Shown in pieces: positions 51,122 to 58,862 of a stretch of DNA of 58,862 nucleotides. The notes below the pieces were generated by a model that made no database searches, was not told where the DNA came from, and saw nothing but the letters and a program-made list of their open reading frames with translations. Made by a program: the position numbers and the translations under genes. This DNA is from Verrucomicrobiota bacterium. Its GTDB lineage: Bacteria > Verrucomicrobiota > Verrucomicrobiia > Limisphaerales > BJHT01. How positions within the stretch are numbered: the stretch's first letter is position 1; every line of letters starts with the position of its first letter. The DNA is taken from the NCBI GenBank assembly GCA_014193395.1, contig BJHT01000006.1, positions 1 through 58,862 of the forward strand. Direction: 5' to 3'.

Positions 51122-51160
51122 GGCCGGGTGGGACTTAGGTCCTGCCCGGCCTAATTTTTT
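51122..51160 (+). terminator. Intrinsic terminator after the DUF481 gene
   Basis: GGCCGGGTGGGAC pairs with GTCCTGCCCGGCC around TTAG with two imperfect positions, followed by TAATTTTTT. It closes the envelope-gene cluster. Confidence 0.85.
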
Positions 51161-51250
51161 GTCCCTGTCAAACACGCCTCACTCGGTGGTGCCTTCGATC
51201 GCTGACGGGATAGCTCGTAAGGAACCGATTAAACAGGAGTAGGAACTGGA

Positions 51251-51363
51251 GAACCGCTAACCGGCACTGACCGGCGCTAATGAAAACCAATTCCAACCAA
51301 ATCCTGAAGCCACCGATGTCCCCTGGCTTTTTATTAGTGCAGGTTAGTGCCGGTCAGTGGTTC
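51251..51363. repeat. Imperfect inverted repeat of the CCACTAACCGGCACTAAC family
   Basis: GAACCGCTAACCGGCACTGA CCGGCGCTAAT (51251-51281) faces ATTAGTGCAGGTTAGTGCCG GTCAGTGGTTC (51333-51363). About five of 31 positions differ. It is a diverged relative of the exact repeat at 34327-34439. The rest of 51161-51585 has only text-like words (GATCCGTGCTAATCAGTG) and no gene. Confidence 0.85.
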
Positions 51364-51585
51364 TAATCTCTCTGTCGACTAGCAACAAACGGCTGAAGGT
51401 TGCCACACCGGCTGTCTGGAAACCTCCCGATTCTGCCAATCTCATCCGTGTCGATCCGTGCTAATCAGTGTTCGAAAGTATGTGTTCGAAGTCACAGCTT
51501 CCGTTGTTGATCCAAGCCGTATTCTCGACGTGTCGGCAGCGTAACTCCCGACCCTGCCCGGACTCACCGCGTTGGAGCCGTCGAG

Positions 51586-52338
51586 TTATTTCCCCCCCTT
51601 TTTCACCTCCGGCAGTCGCCCCGCCGGGTCGGGGATGCGCATCGTGTTCGGAAGCACGATCCCAAATTGCGCCAGTAGCTCGGTGTGCGTTTTCACCAAC
51701 GCCGCGTCCTTCGGCTGTGCTTCCAACTGCGGTATCAGTGCGGCGAAGGCGTCGTAGAAAAGGTTCGCGTCCCGGAACGCCTGGATGGGATTGGCTTTCG
51801 CTTCACCGGCCAGCCGAGCGGTCAGCGCGGGCGGGGCGGGTACCCGGCGGATGCGCCCGCCCGTGACGGTGTCCTTGGAAGCAGACTCCTTGCCGGTGAG
51901 CGTCGAGATGGACCACTGATATTCCGTGTTTGGCGCCAGTTTGATACCCGCCGCCTGGAGATCGATCCGATACAACCCTTCCGCATCCATCCGCACCTCG
52001 GTCTCGGTGAGCGGAGCATCCGCGCGGACCGCGGTGAAGGTGAGCACGAACCTGATCACCTGCGCCCCGCTGCTGTAGCAATAGAGCACCGGAGACTCGT
52101 GGATCGTGGATGCGATCGTGACGGGGGCGACCGCGAAGAGTGTCGGCAATCCCTTGGCCCCTTCGCGCGTGCCGCCAATCCGCACGATGCCCATGTAAGG
52201 ACCGAGCGGCGGTCGCTTGGTCAACACCGCGACGCGGGGTGAATTCGGCGATGTCGCTGGCCTCGGCGGCGGCTCGGCGGCGATGGCCGGCGTGGCGAGC
52301 AGGAGGGCGGAGAGAAACAAGCGGCGCGCGTTTTTCAT
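51586..52338 (-). CDS. DUF928-like secreted protein
   Basis: The 250-residue protein has a signal peptide (LFLSALLLATPAIAAE). The middle resembles DUF928: a strand with STIHESPVLYCYSSGAQVIR FVLTF, then AEGLYRIDLQAAGIKLAPNT EYQWSIS, and a late GGRIRRVPAPPALTARL. In DUF928 the motif L-x-x-G/N-x-x-Y-x-W-x-(L/I)-S is a hallmark; here it is LAPNTEYQWSIS. The C-terminal third is helical (NPIQAFRDANLFYDAFAALI PQLEAQ). It overlaps the cyclase gene by four bases (ATGA) and is the last gene of the CHAT operon. A periplasmic location would put it near the CHASE2 sensor domain. Confidence 0.7.
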   Translation of the reverse strand: MKNARRLFLSALLLATPAIAAEPPPRPATSPNSPRVAVLTKRPPLGPYMGIVRIGGTREGAKGLPTLFAVAPVTIASTIHESPVLYCYSSGAQVIRFVLTFTAVRADAPLTETEVRMDAEGLYRIDLQAAGIKLAPNTEYQWSISTLTGKESASKDTVTGGRIRRVPAPPALTARLAGEAKANPIQAFRDANLFYDAFAALIPQLEAQPKDAALVKTHTELLAQFGIVLPNTMRIPDPAGRLPEVKKGGK

Positions 52339-54311
52339 AAAGCCTTGGCCTGGGGTTTTTCTCGGATGACGTGCCAGACCCTGACCGGGGCCGGGATTCC
52401 TTTCAAGGACAACGGCGGCGACAACTCCGTCCCGTCAAACTGCGCCGCCACCAGCCGCCACGTCTCCTCATTGACCAGCAGGCGGAAGTTCCCGTTCGGC
52501 AGGGTCAGGCCGCGGTCGGCGAGGTCCACGCTTTCCAGTCGGGCGGCCAGATTCACCGTGGCCCCGATCACCGTGTATTTCAGGCGTTCCGCGCTGCCGA
52601 CAATGCCCGCCACGACGGAACCCGTGCAAAGCCCGATGCGCACCGCCGTTCCCGGCTGCCCCGCGGCGACCATGCGTTCGTTGAGCGCGCACACCGCCGC
52701 GCCCAGTTCCAGCGCGGCCCCGACGGCGTTGACAGCGTCCCGTCGTCGGGCTTCCTCGCCTTCCGCCGGAATGGGCAGTCCGAAGCCGGCGAGCACCGCA
52801 TCCCCGATGAAATCAATCACCATGCCGTTGCGCAGCAGCACCGGCTGGCTCATGACCTCCGTGAATTGATTGAGCCAGTGGACGACCTCCTGCGGACTGC
52901 GCTGGCTGGCCATCGTCGTGAACCCCTTCAAGTCCGCGAAAAAAACCGTCGTCGTCACGGCCTTTGGCTCCAGCCGACCCTGCTCGGCGAGGATGAGTTC
53001 GAGCACGCTCGGCGAAACATGCTGCCCGAAAATGCCCGTGATGCGGCCGCGCAGTTTTCGCTCCTCATCGAACCCGAAGACCTGCACCAGCCCCGCCGTC
53101 GGCAGAAATCCGGCCATCGGCAAAATCACCGGAATCCAATACCCGTGGTCGAACGCCCAGCCGCCCGCGAAATAAATCCCCACCACGCCCGCCGTCAGCC
53201 CCAGCAGAAACGGCAGCACCCCGGACGCCAATGCTCCCACCGCCAGCCCCAATCCCACCGCCGCCAGCAGCGCCGCCGCCTCCTGCCATTCCGGCAGAAA
53301 CCGCAGCGAGCCCTTCCCCGTATGCGCGCCGGTGATCAACTGGCAGATCGTATGCGCGTGGACCTCGACGCCCGGCTGCAACACGCTCAACGGCGTGGCC
53401 ATCGCGTCCTGCACGCTCTCGGCCTGAATCCCGACCAACACCGTCTTCCCGCGGAACGCATCCGGCGGCACCTTGCCGGCAAAGACATCCGACAACGGAT
53501 ACGTCGGGAACCGCGCCGGCCCCGAATACGTGAGCAACATCTGATAACCCCCGCGCTCCAGCGCCACATATCCGCCGTCGTTGGCCTCGAGCGGTTGCAG
53601 CTCCAAACGCCCCATCAAATCCCAGATCTGCCCGTCGCGCTCCACTTCCTCCCAGACGATTCCCTCGGCCGCCAGATACCGCAGCGCGAGTTGCGCGCCG
53701 AGGCTCCAATAGCGCCGCTCCTCGCCTTCGTACAAGGTGCGATCCTCATACAGAATCACCCGGCGCGTGACGTTGTTCGGCTCCGCGGCGGGAAAGGGAT
53801 TCACGACGCCGAGTTGCTCCGCGCGATTGGTCAGGTACGCCGGCGGGGGCGTGCCGGACTGTCGGGAGCGGGGCAAATTATGCGCCATCACCACGTTCGT
53901 GTGCCGCTCCAGCACGCGCTTGAGCACCTCCGATTCCCCGCCCCCGCACGGCACCGGCACCGGCCGGAACAAATCCAAACCAATCGCGTGCGGCCCGCCC
54001 GCCGCCAGCATTTCGATCATCTCCGCCAGCTTCTGATCGCTCATCGGCCAGCAGCCGTGCGCGGGATTGCTCAGGTCTTTTTCGCGCAACGCCACGATCA
54101 CCACCGGCGAGGTATCCTCGCGCGGACGCGCCGTCTGCCGGACGCAATGATCGTAAAACTTCAGCTCCAGAAACTGCAGCAGCCCCACCCGCCAGAGCGT
54201 GGTCACCGCCACCAGCACCGCCGCCGCCAGCGCCAGCGCCTTGCCCACCTGCAGGCCCGTGCCGGGGCCGAGCTTCCGCCAGCTTGCTAGGAGTCGTTTT
54301 CGCATCGGCAC
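52335..54311 (-). CDS. CHASE2-domain class III nucleotide cyclase
   Basis: The 658-residue protein has one N-terminal membrane segment (ALALAAAVLVAVTTLWRVGL). A periplasmic CHASE2 domain spans about residues 45-330 (VVIVALREKDLSNPAHGCWP, then AIGLDLFRPVPVP and FRGKTVLVGIQAESVQDAMA TP). Three membrane segments follow to about 405. The cyclase domain spans about 445-625, with both metal Asp residues in VFFADLKGFTTM (near 458) and DFIGDAVLAGFG (near 503). The position before FIGD, Lys in typical adenylate cyclases, is Asp, and IGATVNLAARLE has Ala where IGDTVN is usual, so base preference is uncertain. Second gene of the CHAT operon. Confidence 0.9.
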   Translation of the reverse strand: MPMRKRLLASWRKLGPGTGLQVGKALALAAAVLVAVTTLWRVGLLQFLELKFYDHCVRQTARPREDTSPVVIVALREKDLSNPAHGCWPMSDQKLAEMIEMLAAGGPHAIGLDLFRPVPVPCGGGESEVLKRVLERHTNVVMAHNLPRSRQSGTPPPAYLTNRAEQLGVVNPFPAAEPNNVTRRVILYEDRTLYEGEERRYWSLGAQLALRYLAAEGIVWEEVERDGQIWDLMGRLELQPLEANDGGYVALERGGYQMLLTYSGPARFPTYPLSDVFAGKVPPDAFRGKTVLVGIQAESVQDAMATPLSVLQPGVEVHAHTICQLITGAHTGKGSLRFLPEWQEAAALLAAVGLGLAVGALASGVLPFLLGLTAGVVGIYFAGGWAFDHGYWIPVILPMAGFLPTAGLVQVFGFDEERKLRGRITGIFGQHVSPSVLELILAEQGRLEPKAVTTTVFFADLKGFTTMASQRSPQEVVHWLNQFTEVMSQPVLLRNGMVIDFIGDAVLAGFGLPIPAEGEEARRRDAVNAVGAALELGAAVCALNERMVAAGQPGTAVRIGLCTGSVVAGIVGSAERLKYTVIGATVNLAARLESVDLADRGLTLPNGNFRLLVNEETWRLVAAQFDGTELSPPLSLKGIPAPVRVWHVIREKPQAKAL

Positions 54312-54320
54312 GAGGACCGG

Positions 54321-56810
54321 TCACAGCCAGTTGCCGATGATCAGGAACGGCGACCAGAACGCCGGGTGATAATGATTTTCCTGCGCGATCAGATGCAACT
54401 GCGCCTGCCGCAGCGCCTGCGCGCGCGCGAGGTCAGGCTGCCGGCGGATTTGCGAATAAAACTCCGTCACCAGCTTCGCACTCGCCTCGTCGTTCACGCT
54501 CCACAACGTCGCCAGCGTGCTGCGCGCGCCCGCCTTCACCGCCGCGCCCGCGAGGCCCAGCGCGGCGCGATCATCGCCGCTCGCCGTCTGGCACGCGCTC
54601 AACGCCAGCAGCTCGAGCGGTTGCCCGCGGTATTTGCGCGGCTTCACCAGCGCCTCCAAATCGTCCAGCGTCAGCTTGCCTTCGATCGTCACCAGAAACG
54701 TGTCCTGCGCCGTCGTGCCGAATTCCGCGTGCGACGCGATGTGCAACACCGACACGGGATTTTTCTCCAGCTCGCGGCGCACGCTCTGCAGCCGAAAATC
54801 CTGATCGCGCAAGACCGTCCCGCCGAACAACCCCTGCACCGCCGACAACTCCCCCGGCACATGCTCCAGCCCCGCGAAATGGCTCACCTGCGGATCGGCC
54901 GGCTGCTCCGGCTTCGGCTCCGCGCAAACTGCGCCCGCCGGGCCGTTCGTCACGGTCACATCAACCGACAGACCGCAACTGAGAAACCGCGGCGGCACAT
55001 GCGCAAACTTCTCCGGGCTGAGCAAGGTCAGCCCCGGACTCACCGCCACCGCGAATTGCTGGATCAAAAATCTTTCGCCGTCCATCAACGCCCCGAGCGG
55101 AATCGTCCGCAGCGCGCCGTCGGGCACCACCACCAGCGTCTCGATGCCCTGCGCCCGCAGCAGCTCCGCCACCGGCGCGATGAGCCATTGATACAACTGC
55201 CGCCCCGTGACGCGGTATTGATGCGTGGTGCGCTTCTCCAGTTTGCGGCGAAACTCCTGCGCCGTCTCCATCAACACCGGCCCCGTCACCGGCACCTGAA
55301 ACCGGCGGATGCCGTTCACCGTTCCCACCAGCAGCTCCGTGCGATCCGGCAACGGCACCACGTACAACACCGCGCTTTTCGGATCGGTCTGGTCCACGGC
55401 CTTGGCCCGCGCGCGCACCGTGTTCACGCAGTGATCGCGGAAGAAATCGTCCAGCTCCGCCGACTTGAGCGATTCCAATTCATTGCGCGTGTCGAACAGC
55501 AACTGCCCGACCACGGCGGGATCCGTCTCTCTCGCCGCCCGCTGCAACAGCAGGTCTGCCAACTCATAAAACAACGGCCCGATCACCTCGCGGAAACTGC
55601 CCTCCCGCTGTCCGACGCTGTGCCCGAGAATCAAATCGTTTTGCACTGCGCGCACCGCCTGCACCGCGCGGCGATAACTCTGCACCGCCTCGTCCGGCCG
55701 CTGGAGCAGCACGAGCGCTTTCGCCGTGTTCCAGTGCCAGCGATACCCGACATCCACCATGTTCCCGCGCTGCGCCTCGAACGCCGCCTGCTGCGAAAAC
55801 TCCAACGCCTCCGCCGGCTGTTTCGCGGCCAGCGCAATTTCTCCCAAATGCCCGAGCGCCAGCGAACGCGAACGCACATCGCCGCACTCCGTCGCCGCCC
55901 GCAGCGCCGCCTCGTAGCGCGCCCGCGCCGCCCCGCCCTGGAGCAGGGTCGACCCGCCCGCGAGTTCCAAAGTATTCTTTTTCAGCCCCGCCACCGCCCG
56001 CTCCTCCACGCCCCCGAGCACGAGAAAAATCAGCGCCTTGCTGTGCGACGCCGCCAACCCGCTAGCCAGCCGCTCCGCCCGCGCCGCCGTCTCGAGCGCG
56101 AAAGCAACGTCACCACTCTGGCGCAAATCCGCGTTCGCCTTGCGTGCGAGTGCCAACCCCTGCTGCGCGGCATTGCCAGCCCGCTCCGCGCGCGCGGCCG
56201 CCTGTGTGAAAAAATTGGCCGCCTTTGCCCACTCCTTCCGCGCCGCGTGTAGGTCGCCGAGCGACGCCAAAATCTCCGCGCCCAACCCCGCGTCCCCGGC
56301 CGTTTCAGCCAATGCCAGAGCACCTGTCAGCAACGTCTCGGCACCCGGCCGCCCCAACCCCGCCGCCACCGCACCCGCCGCGTGCTCCGCCCGCGCCTGC
56401 GCCCGGCCATCCGCTTTCGCGGCCGCCGCGATCGCCTTGCGCGCCGCGGTCCCGGCCACCTCGTAGAAGCCCAACGTCCGCCCCGCGTGCGCCCAGCCCG
56501 CATACGCCATGGCCGCGTCCGCATGATTTTTGCGCGCCGTGAAAAGTTGAGCCGCCGTCTCCCAGCGTTGGATCGCGGCTTCAAAATCCCCGCGTTCACC
56601 CGCCGCCCGCGCCTGCGCCGCCACCACCTCGGGATCGGTGGCCCGCTCCGCGGCCGCCGCGTTCCCGCCCGCACTGAGCGCCGCCAACGCCAATGCCAAC
56701 GCGACCGCCAACGCCGGCACCACTTCCTGGAACGGTCCGGTGCTCGGGGAAAAGGCCGCCCGACGACCCCAAGATTTTCGACAGCTTCCTCGCATAAGGA
56801 TCAACGGCAT
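54321..56810 (-). CDS. TPR-CHAT caspase-like peptidase
   Basis: The 829-residue protein has a long basic N-terminus before a hydrophobic signal-like core (VVPALAVALALALAALSAGG), so it may be exported or anchored. Residues about 60-420 are tetratricopeptide helices (GDFEAAIQRWETAAQLFTAR, AEILASLGDLHAARKEWAKA, ALGHLGEIALAAKQPAEALE). The C-terminal 330 residues are a CHAT domain with the His-Cys dyad: LHIASHAEFGTT (His about 694) and LALSACQTASGDD (Cys about 740), followed by LGLAGAAVKAGARSTLATLW SVND. CHAT proteases are activated by partners and cleave specific proteins. First gene of a three-gene operon; nine bases separate it from the cyclase. Confidence 0.92.
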   Translation of the reverse strand: MPLILMRGSCRKSWGRRAAFSPSTGPFQEVVPALAVALALALAALSAGGNAAAAERATDPEVVAAQARAAGERGDFEAAIQRWETAAQLFTARKNHADAAMAYAGWAHAGRTLGFYEVAGTAARKAIAAAAKADGRAQARAEHAAGAVAAGLGRPGAETLLTGALALAETAGDAGLGAEILASLGDLHAARKEWAKAANFFTQAAARAERAGNAAQQGLALARKANADLRQSGDVAFALETAARAERLASGLAASHSKALIFLVLGGVEERAVAGLKKNTLELAGGSTLLQGGAARARYEAALRAATECGDVRSRSLALGHLGEIALAAKQPAEALEFSQQAAFEAQRGNMVDVGYRWHWNTAKALVLLQRPDEAVQSYRRAVQAVRAVQNDLILGHSVGQREGSFREVIGPLFYELADLLLQRAARETDPAVVGQLLFDTRNELESLKSAELDDFFRDHCVNTVRARAKAVDQTDPKSAVLYVVPLPDRTELLVGTVNGIRRFQVPVTGPVLMETAQEFRRKLEKRTTHQYRVTGRQLYQWLIAPVAELLRAQGIETLVVVPDGALRTIPLGALMDGERFLIQQFAVAVSPGLTLLSPEKFAHVPPRFLSCGLSVDVTVTNGPAGAVCAEPKPEQPADPQVSHFAGLEHVPGELSAVQGLFGGTVLRDQDFRLQSVRRELEKNPVSVLHIASHAEFGTTAQDTFLVTIEGKLTLDDLEALVKPRKYRGQPLELLALSACQTASGDDRAALGLAGAAVKAGARSTLATLWSVNDEASAKLVTEFYSQIRRQPDLARAQALRQAQLHLIAQENHYHPAFWSPFLIIGNWL

Positions 56811-57186
56811 AGCCCTTCTCCCTCGACCGGTCGAGCCGCAATTCCGCCCCGCCGGTCTCGGAGGTCAGGAAGGGATCGCGCAACCAGCGGCCAGCCCAAA
56901 GCCGACTTGCCCTGTTCATCTCTCCGAAGCCCTTCGCAAAGCATCAGGGACCAACTTCCACCGGCTTAATACGTGGGTTGCCGATGCGACCCCAACCTGT
57001 CCCAGCAGGTTGAGTACACGGCTCGAAATGCAGAACTGCAGAATTGGACCCGGCGGGGAGCGGGCCAACACGGTTGACTTCACCACCAGCCCCGTTGCCG
57101 AACCCCGAACCCGTCAAAACCACCGCCCAGCACAGACAAAAAAACACCGGCCTTCACCCCCACGAGCGGACCATTCCCTGCTCTTC
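56811..57186. other. Region upstream of the CHAT operon
   Basis: No firm gene. A 67-residue minus-strand frame (56944-57147, MFFCLCWAVVLTGSGFGNGA onward) could be a small secreted protein, but nothing supports it except the hydrophobic start. The CHAT operon promoter should lie here; I could not place it. Confidence 0.3.
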
Positions 57187-57288
57187 ATTAATGCTGATTA
57201 GCGCCAGTCAGTGGTTCCCATCCCCAATCACGCATCACGCATCACGCCTCACTAATCATTAATTACTAATCACTTCCCCTCCCCCTTC
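57187..57288. repeat. Adjacent repeat units at the 3' end of the LacI gene
   Basis: 57187-57218 is a lone arm of the CACTAACCGGCACTAAC family (ATTAATGCTGATTAGCGCCA GTCAGTGGTTCC). 57221-57288 is the ATCACGCATCACGC / ACTAATCATTAATTACTAAT family. The second unit extends 19 bases into the LacI reading frame and supplies its stop codon. Confidence 0.75.
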
Positions 57289-58289
57289 GGCGCCGCCGTG
57301 CTCGCGCGCACCACGATCTCGGCGGGCAGCCGCTTCGAGGCCGGGCGTTCGCCACGCATGAGCCGCATCAGGGAATCCACCGCGACCGTGCCCAGCCGCA
57401 TCTTCGGCTGCCGCACCGTCGTGAGCGGCACGCGAAAATGTTCGCTGACCAGCACGTTGCCAAAGCCCGCAAGGGAAATGTCGCCGGGAATTTTCACGCC
57501 CTGGTTGATGAGCACCGTGCCCGCGCCGATGGCGACGAGGTCGTTGACGGCGATGATGGCCGTGGGCCGCGCGGATTCGTTGAGCATTTCGAGCGCGGCC
57601 TTTTCGCCCTCCTCGATGGTCGAGCCGGCGTTGAACACCATGTTGTCGTCGGCCTCGAGGCGCGCCTCACGCAGGGCGCGGCGGTAGCCCTCGAACCGCT
57701 CCGCCGCCCACGGGTTGAATTGCGGGCCGCAGAAAAACGCGATGCGCCGGTGCCCGAGGTCCACGAGATGCCGCGTGAGCGCCATGCTCGCGGCGACGTC
57801 GTCGGTCTCGACGCTCACGAATTTTCCGCAGAACGGCGCGCGCTGGCCGAGGATGACCGTGGGCAGGGCGCGGCGCAGCAGTTCCTCGTAGATCGGCGCG
57901 GTGGGCGCCTGCCGGTAAACGGGCACGACGAACAGCCCGTCCACGCGCCGCGAGAGCAGACGGCGGATGCACTGCTCCTCGCGCTCGGGATTGTTCAGCG
58001 AATGGGCCAGGAGGATTTCGTAACCCAGCTCGTGCGCCTGCTGCTCGATGGCCATGACCACGCGCGCGAAAATCGGATTCGTCATCGCCGGGATCACCAG
58101 CCCGAACATGCGTGAGGTGCGCGAGCGCAGGCCCTGCGCGGCGGTGTCCGGGAGGTAGCCCATCTTGTCGGCCAGCGCGCGGATGCGCACCTTGGTCGCG
58201 GCGGAAATGTCCGGCGCGTCGTGCATCACCTTGGAAACCGTCATCACGGAAACCCCGGCGACTGCGGCAATATCTTTGAGGCGAACCAT
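57270..58289 (-). CDS. LacI/GalR family transcription regulator
   Basis: The 339-residue protein has a LacI helix-turn-helix (VRLKDIAAVAGVSVMTVSKV) and hinge (LPDTAAQGLRSRTSRMFGLV) followed by a periplasmic-binding-protein-like sensor domain (ANPIFARVVMAIEQQ-like TNPIFARVVMAIEQQAHELG, then FVSVETDDVAASMALTRHLV and GDISLAGFGNVLVSEHFRVP). It represses or activates sugar genes in response to a sugar or phosphosugar, which I cannot identify. The final residues KGEGK and the TGA stop come from the repeat at 57221-57288, so the original end has been replaced. No sugar operon is adjacent in the window. Confidence 0.93.
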   Translation of the reverse strand: MVRLKDIAAVAGVSVMTVSKVMHDAPDISAATKVRIRALADKMGYLPDTAAQGLRSRTSRMFGLVIPAMTNPIFARVVMAIEQQAHELGYEILLAHSLNNPEREEQCIRRLLSRRVDGLFVVPVYRQAPTAPIYEELLRRALPTVILGQRAPFCGKFVSVETDDVAASMALTRHLVDLGHRRIAFFCGPQFNPWAAERFEGYRRALREARLEADDNMVFNAGSTIEEGEKAALEMLNESARPTAIIAVNDLVAIGAGTVLINQGVKIPGDISLAGFGNVLVSEHFRVPLTTVRQPKMRLGTVAVDSLMRLMRGERPASKRLPAEIVVRASTAAPKGEGK

Positions 58290-58421
58290 GGGGAAAATCC
58301 TACCGGTGAAGCGCGGCGCGAGTCACGCCCCGCTTCCGCCGCCGTTCAGATTTCCGCGCAGCTCGAAGTTGTCGGGAGGGGTCGATCGGGTTTCCGTGTT
58401 GTCGCGGAGCGACCGTTTTTT

Positions 58422-58607
58422 GGAGTGCGGTGACTTGTCACCGCTTTTGCGCAGGCGACTTGTCGCCGTCGAACTTCCGTGCGGCTCCGGTCACGCGGTC
58501 ACGCTGGCGCTGGCGCGAGCCGTGAGCGCCCCAACCCATCTTCACGCGTCCCGTCGTTCGACGGCGACAAGTCGCCTCAAGAAAGCGGTGACAAGTCCCC
58601 GCACTCC
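58422..58607. repeat. Element A copy 4
   Basis: GGAGTGCGGTGACTTGTCAC, GGCGACTTGTCGCCGTCGAA at the left; TTCGACGGCGACAAGTCGCC, AAAGCGGTGACAAGTCCCCG CACTCC at the right. It is preceded by GTCGCGGAGCGACCGTTTT, which also precedes the next copy. The centre has GGTCACGCTGGCGCTGGCGC GAGCCGTGAG. Confidence 0.93.
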
Positions 58608-58757
58608 ACAATCGCGCTCCTTCACTTGTGGCTCTCGGTCCTCGGCAACCGGGGGTCGCAGCCCACGCCGGTTACGGCCGCGGAGTGCGCCCGGCCTCGC
58701 TGCTCATGGTGCGAATCGCCAAGAGGCGTTGCCGGGGCGTCGCGGAGCGACAGTTTT

Positions 58758-58862
58758 GGAGTGCGGTGACTTGTCACCGCTTTTGCGCAGGCGACTTGTC
58801 GCCGTCGAACTTCCGTGCGGCTCCGGTCACGCGGTCACGCTGGCGCTGGCGCGAGCCGTGAG
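58758..58862. repeat. Element A copy 5, cut by the window end
   Basis: From GGAGTGCGGTGACTTGTCAC to the last base (GAGCCGTGAG) it repeats copy 4 nearly base for base, including TTCCGTGCGGCTCCGGTCAC. The gap between the two copies is about 150 bases and holds no gene. Confidence 0.93.

Noticed and set aside
52371..56252. Two long plus-strand frames opposite the CHAT and cyclase genes
   Set aside because: Arg/His/Gln-rich shadows; both minus-strand genes have catalytic motifs and tight spacing.

Overview
The window is GC-rich bacterial chromosome with short operons on both strands and no rRNA, tRNA or CRISPR array that I can recognise. The gene set points to the phylum Verrucomicrobiota: an OmcB-like cysteine-rich lipoprotein of the PVC group, a Tat-exported DUF1501 protein, PQQ-type beta-propellers, Tat-exported Gfo/Idh/MocA, secreted CocE and S9 hydrolases, a squalene-hopene-type cyclase, and very many dispersed palindromic repeats. 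The phylum call is an inference from content; no marker gene was compared.

Layout. 0.1-8 kb: a GST-like protein and a PIN-PhoH ATPase, a broken PIN toxin with an intact antitoxin, a small membrane protein, and a 1406-residue secreted hydrolase-like protein. 8.5-16.3 kb: a PQQ propeller, a Nudix hydrolase, a tadA remnant, a small ORF plus nucleotidyltransferase pair, then the tight series tadA - triterpene cyclase - S9 peptidase. 16.6-24 kb: CocE hydrolase, RidA, a double metallo-beta-lactamase protein, and an esterase/SMP-30 fusion. 24-28.3 kb: ruvB, an intact VapBC pair, DUF1499 and a lactate permease. 28.5-38.6 kb: a two-gene propeller operon, a PolB-like exonuclease, a TPR protein, an enolase-superfamily enzyme, DUF1501, and an HNH pair. 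38.7-46.6 kb: secreted nitrilase, Spy-like protein, a TA pair with a frameshifted toxin, a topoisomerase A subunit, a small lipoprotein and Gfo/Idh/MocA. 46.9-51 kb: a response regulator and an envelope cluster (OmcB-like, Ala-rich lipoprotein, DUF481). 51.5-56.8 kb: the operon TPR-CHAT peptidase - CHASE2 nucleotide cyclase - DUF928. 57.3-58.3 kb: a LacI-family regulator.

The most unusual signal is the repeats. At least eight families of inverted-repeat elements occupy the intergenic space, and several copies lie inside genes in frame: two different families inside the triterpene cyclase; one family between the translational start and the signal peptide of two unrelated secreted-protein genes, read in the same frame both times; and one in a loop of a metallo-beta-lactamase domain. 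This resembles the protein-invading Rickettsia palindromic elements, but the families here have different sequences. The second signal is the CHAT / CHASE2-cyclase / DUF928 operon, a plausible protease plus cyclic-nucleotide signalling unit.

Several toxin-antitoxin modules are decaying: PIN toxin with a stop codon and a lost acidic residue, ParE-like toxin with a frameshift, HNH protein missing key residues. Functions are assigned by reading motifs in the translations; no database search was run.
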